Shown here piece by piece: positions 9,217 to 10,181 of a stretch of DNA of 10,181 nt. Origin of the DNA: Victivallales bacterium Lenti_02 (lineage in GTDB: Bacteria > Verrucomicrobiota > Lentisphaeria > Oligosphaerales > Lenti-02); NCBI GenBank assembly GCA_001603055.1, contig LVAZ01000529.1:1-10181 (forward strand), written 5' to 3'. Each line of letters opens with the position of its first letter. Position 1 is the stretch's first letter. The notes beneath the pieces are model-generated. The model did no database searches. It saw nothing but the letters and a program-made list of their open reading frames with translations, and had not been told where the DNA came from. A program made the translations under genes and the position numbers.

Positions 9217-9903
9217 ATGACTCCGGACATCGAGATTGACGTGCCCGATAACGTGCTGCAGAACTGGCAGGAAATCGCCAACATTCTCAGCCAGATATGC
9301 CACGTTCCCGCCGCGCTGATCATGAAACTGGCCGAGCCTTACCTCGAGGTTTTCGTCTCCAGCCACAGCGACGGGAACCCCTACCATCCGGGCGACCGGG
9401 AAATTGCTGAGGATTCGGGACTGTACTGTGAAACGGTGATCAGGACCAGGAGCGAGCTTCTGGTTCCCGATGCGCGGGCCGACGAGACTTGGAAAGACAA
9501 CCCGGACATCGCGAACGGCATGGTTTCCTACTTGGGATTCCCCATCTGCCTGCCGAATGGAAAACCCTTTGGCACCATCTGCCTGCTCGACAGCCGACGC
9601 AACGAGTATTCCGCGCTGATCCGGCAGTTGATGCTGAAATACCGGAACATGATCGAGTCCCAGCTCGAACTGATCTACATGAACCAAGTCCTGGGCAGCA
9701 AGAACCAGCGACTTACCGACTATCTGATGGAAATCCAGGCCCTGCGGGGGCTGGTTCCCATATGCTCGAACTGCAAGGCCATCCGCGACGCCAAGGGCGT
9801 GTGGCATCCCGTCGAGCATTATCTGGCCAAGCATCCCGAGGCCGATTTCACCCACGGAATCTGCCCCGAGTGCATACGAATACTGTACCCCGATTTGCCG
9901 TGA
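9217..9903 (+). CDS. GAF-domain sensor with C-terminal CxxC/HGICPxC cysteine module
   Basis: This soluble protein of 228 residues has no signal peptide or membrane segment. A GAF domain spans about 10-155, with PAALIMKLAEPYLEVFVSS, LLVPDARADETWKDNP and SYLGFPICLPNGKPFGTICLLD. A charged helix (about 135-178) that could form a coiled coil leads to a C-terminal module with C183 and C186 (PICSNCKAIRDAKGVWHPVEHYL) and H213, C216 and C219 (THGICPECI). The same module occurs at the C-terminus of many GAF, PAS and receiver-domain proteins in environmental bacteria; the spacing suggests metal binding, which I infer. There is no kinase, cyclase or DNA-binding domain. I chose the ATG at 9217 because AGG lies 7 nt upstream; a TTG two codons earlier is less likely. 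Its G+C content is visibly lower than its neighbours' (about 35 of 60 bases in sampled rows against about 40-48), which may mark separate origin or weak codon selection. Confidence 0.85.
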   Translation: MTPDIEIDVPDNVLQNWQEIANILSQICHVPAALIMKLAEPYLEVFVSSHSDGNPYHPGDREIAEDSGLYCETVIRTRSELLVPDARADETWKDNPDIANGMVSYLGFPICLPNGKPFGTICLLDSRRNEYSALIRQLMLKYRNMIESQLELIYMNQVLGSKNQRLTDYLMEIQALRGLVPICSNCKAIRDAKGVWHPVEHYLAKHPEADFTHGICPECIRILYPDLP

Positions 9904-9915
9904 CAGGACAGACCC

Positions 9916-9937
9916 CGGCCGCCTGCCGTCAGTTTTT
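9916..9937 (+). terminator. Weak candidate intrinsic terminator after the GAF gene
   Basis: A 4-bp stem, CGGC (9916-9919) with GCCG (9925-9928), is followed by TCAG and five T residues (9933-9937). It lies 12 bp after the GAF stop codon on the plus strand. The stem is short and the T-run lies partly inside the end of the convergent gene, so support is weak. Confidence 0.25.
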
Positions 9938-10181
9938 CTGCGGTTGCAGCCAGGCCTGGGGGGCTAGTTCCAGGTTGGGATTGCGGGCGAGGTGGTCGCG
10001 GAGGGCGTCGCGGGTGCTGATGCCGGTGCCGCGGAGCTGGCTGGGGGGTTCTTCGAGGATTTTGGCCAGTTCGGGGAAGCGCCCGCCGCCGCCGGCGGCG
10101 GTGTAGCTGTTGAAGGCGACGAGGACGCGCCCGTCCGGGTCGAGGGCGGCGGCGGGGAGGGGGGCCAGTTCGGCGGTTTTG
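9929..10181 (-). CDS. 5'-nucleotidase / cyclic-nucleotide phosphodiesterase family protein, C-terminal part only
   Basis: The last 84 codons of a gene enter from the right edge, reading toward a TGA at 9931-9929. The translated end contains VLVAFNSYTAAGGGG, then RFPELAKILEEPP, GTGISTRDALRDHLARNP and a final AWLQPQKN. The NSY-x-AAGGGG stretch followed by a helix of the form TRDALRDHL matches the C-terminal substrate-binding domain of the UshA/CpdB-type 5'-nucleotidase family (PF02872). Such proteins hydrolyse nucleotides, usually outside the cytoplasm, using an N-terminal metallophosphoesterase domain that is not in view here. The start, any signal peptide and the catalytic domain lie beyond position 10181. 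The 3' end is 25 bp from the convergent GAF gene. A link to the phosphate-type two-component system at the left is possible but speculative. Confidence 0.75.
   Translation of the reverse strand, partial: KTAELAPLPAAALDPDGRVLVAFNSYTAAGGGGRFPELAKILEEPPSQLRGTGISTRDALRDHLARNPNLELAPQAWLQPQKN

Noticed and set aside
10081..10100. GCC/GGC trinucleotide run that looks like a repeat or hairpin
   Set aside because: It lies in the partial nucleotidase gene and encodes the conserved Ala-Ala-Gly-Gly-Gly-Gly segment, so coding explains it.

Overview
This is a high-GC bacterial window (about two-thirds G+C or more by eye, with strong third-position G/C bias). It holds eight protein-coding genes; the last runs off the right edge, and I see no rRNA, tRNA, insertion sequence or CRISPR array. 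Shine-Dalgarno sites of the AGGAG type precede most starts. The mix of a PhoB/PhoR-type two-component pair with secreted carbohydrate-active proteins, a Gfo/Idh/MocA oxidoreductase and a GAF protein with a C-terminal cysteine module suggests a Gram-negative carbohydrate degrader. It would fit the PVC group (Verrucomicrobiota, Lentisphaerota or Kiritimatiellota) or Planctomycetota, but this placement is an inference from gene content only.

Layout. 7-696 (+) is an OmpR/PhoB-family response regulator and 718-2529 (+) its HAMP-PAS-HisKA-HATPase histidine kinase; the two form one operon. The kinase gene converges on 2510-3511 (-), a Gfo/Idh/MocA-type oxidoreductase, and the two 3' ends overlap by 20 bp. 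A 197-bp divergent region (3512-3708) separates the oxidoreductase from a rightward run of carbohydrate-related genes. These are a secreted right-handed beta-helix protein (3709-5886), a secreted GH5-type glycoside hydrolase with an N-terminal beta-sandwich (5980-7590), and 15 bp later a DUF5060/DUF4038 (GH140-like) hydrolase (7606-9132) that has no signal peptide. A compositionally distinct GAF gene follows (9217-9903). It converges on the 3' end of a 5'-nucleotidase-family gene that enters from the right edge (9929-10181, -).

How the genes may work together. The beta-helix protein and the GH5 enzyme would act on a polysaccharide outside the cytoplasm. The DUF4038 enzyme may finish oligosaccharides inside, and the oxidoreductase may act on a released sugar or sugar derivative. 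This pathway is inferred from proximity and family membership; the substrate cannot be read from the sequence. The two-component pair and the GAF protein may be unrelated to sugar use.

I did not find a convincing, entirely new system. The points most worth checking are the small GAF-plus-cysteine-module protein with no output domain, the related beta-sandwich modules at opposite ends of two neighbouring secreted proteins, the forced cytoplasmic prediction for the DUF4038 enzyme, and the inverted repeats between the divergent genes.
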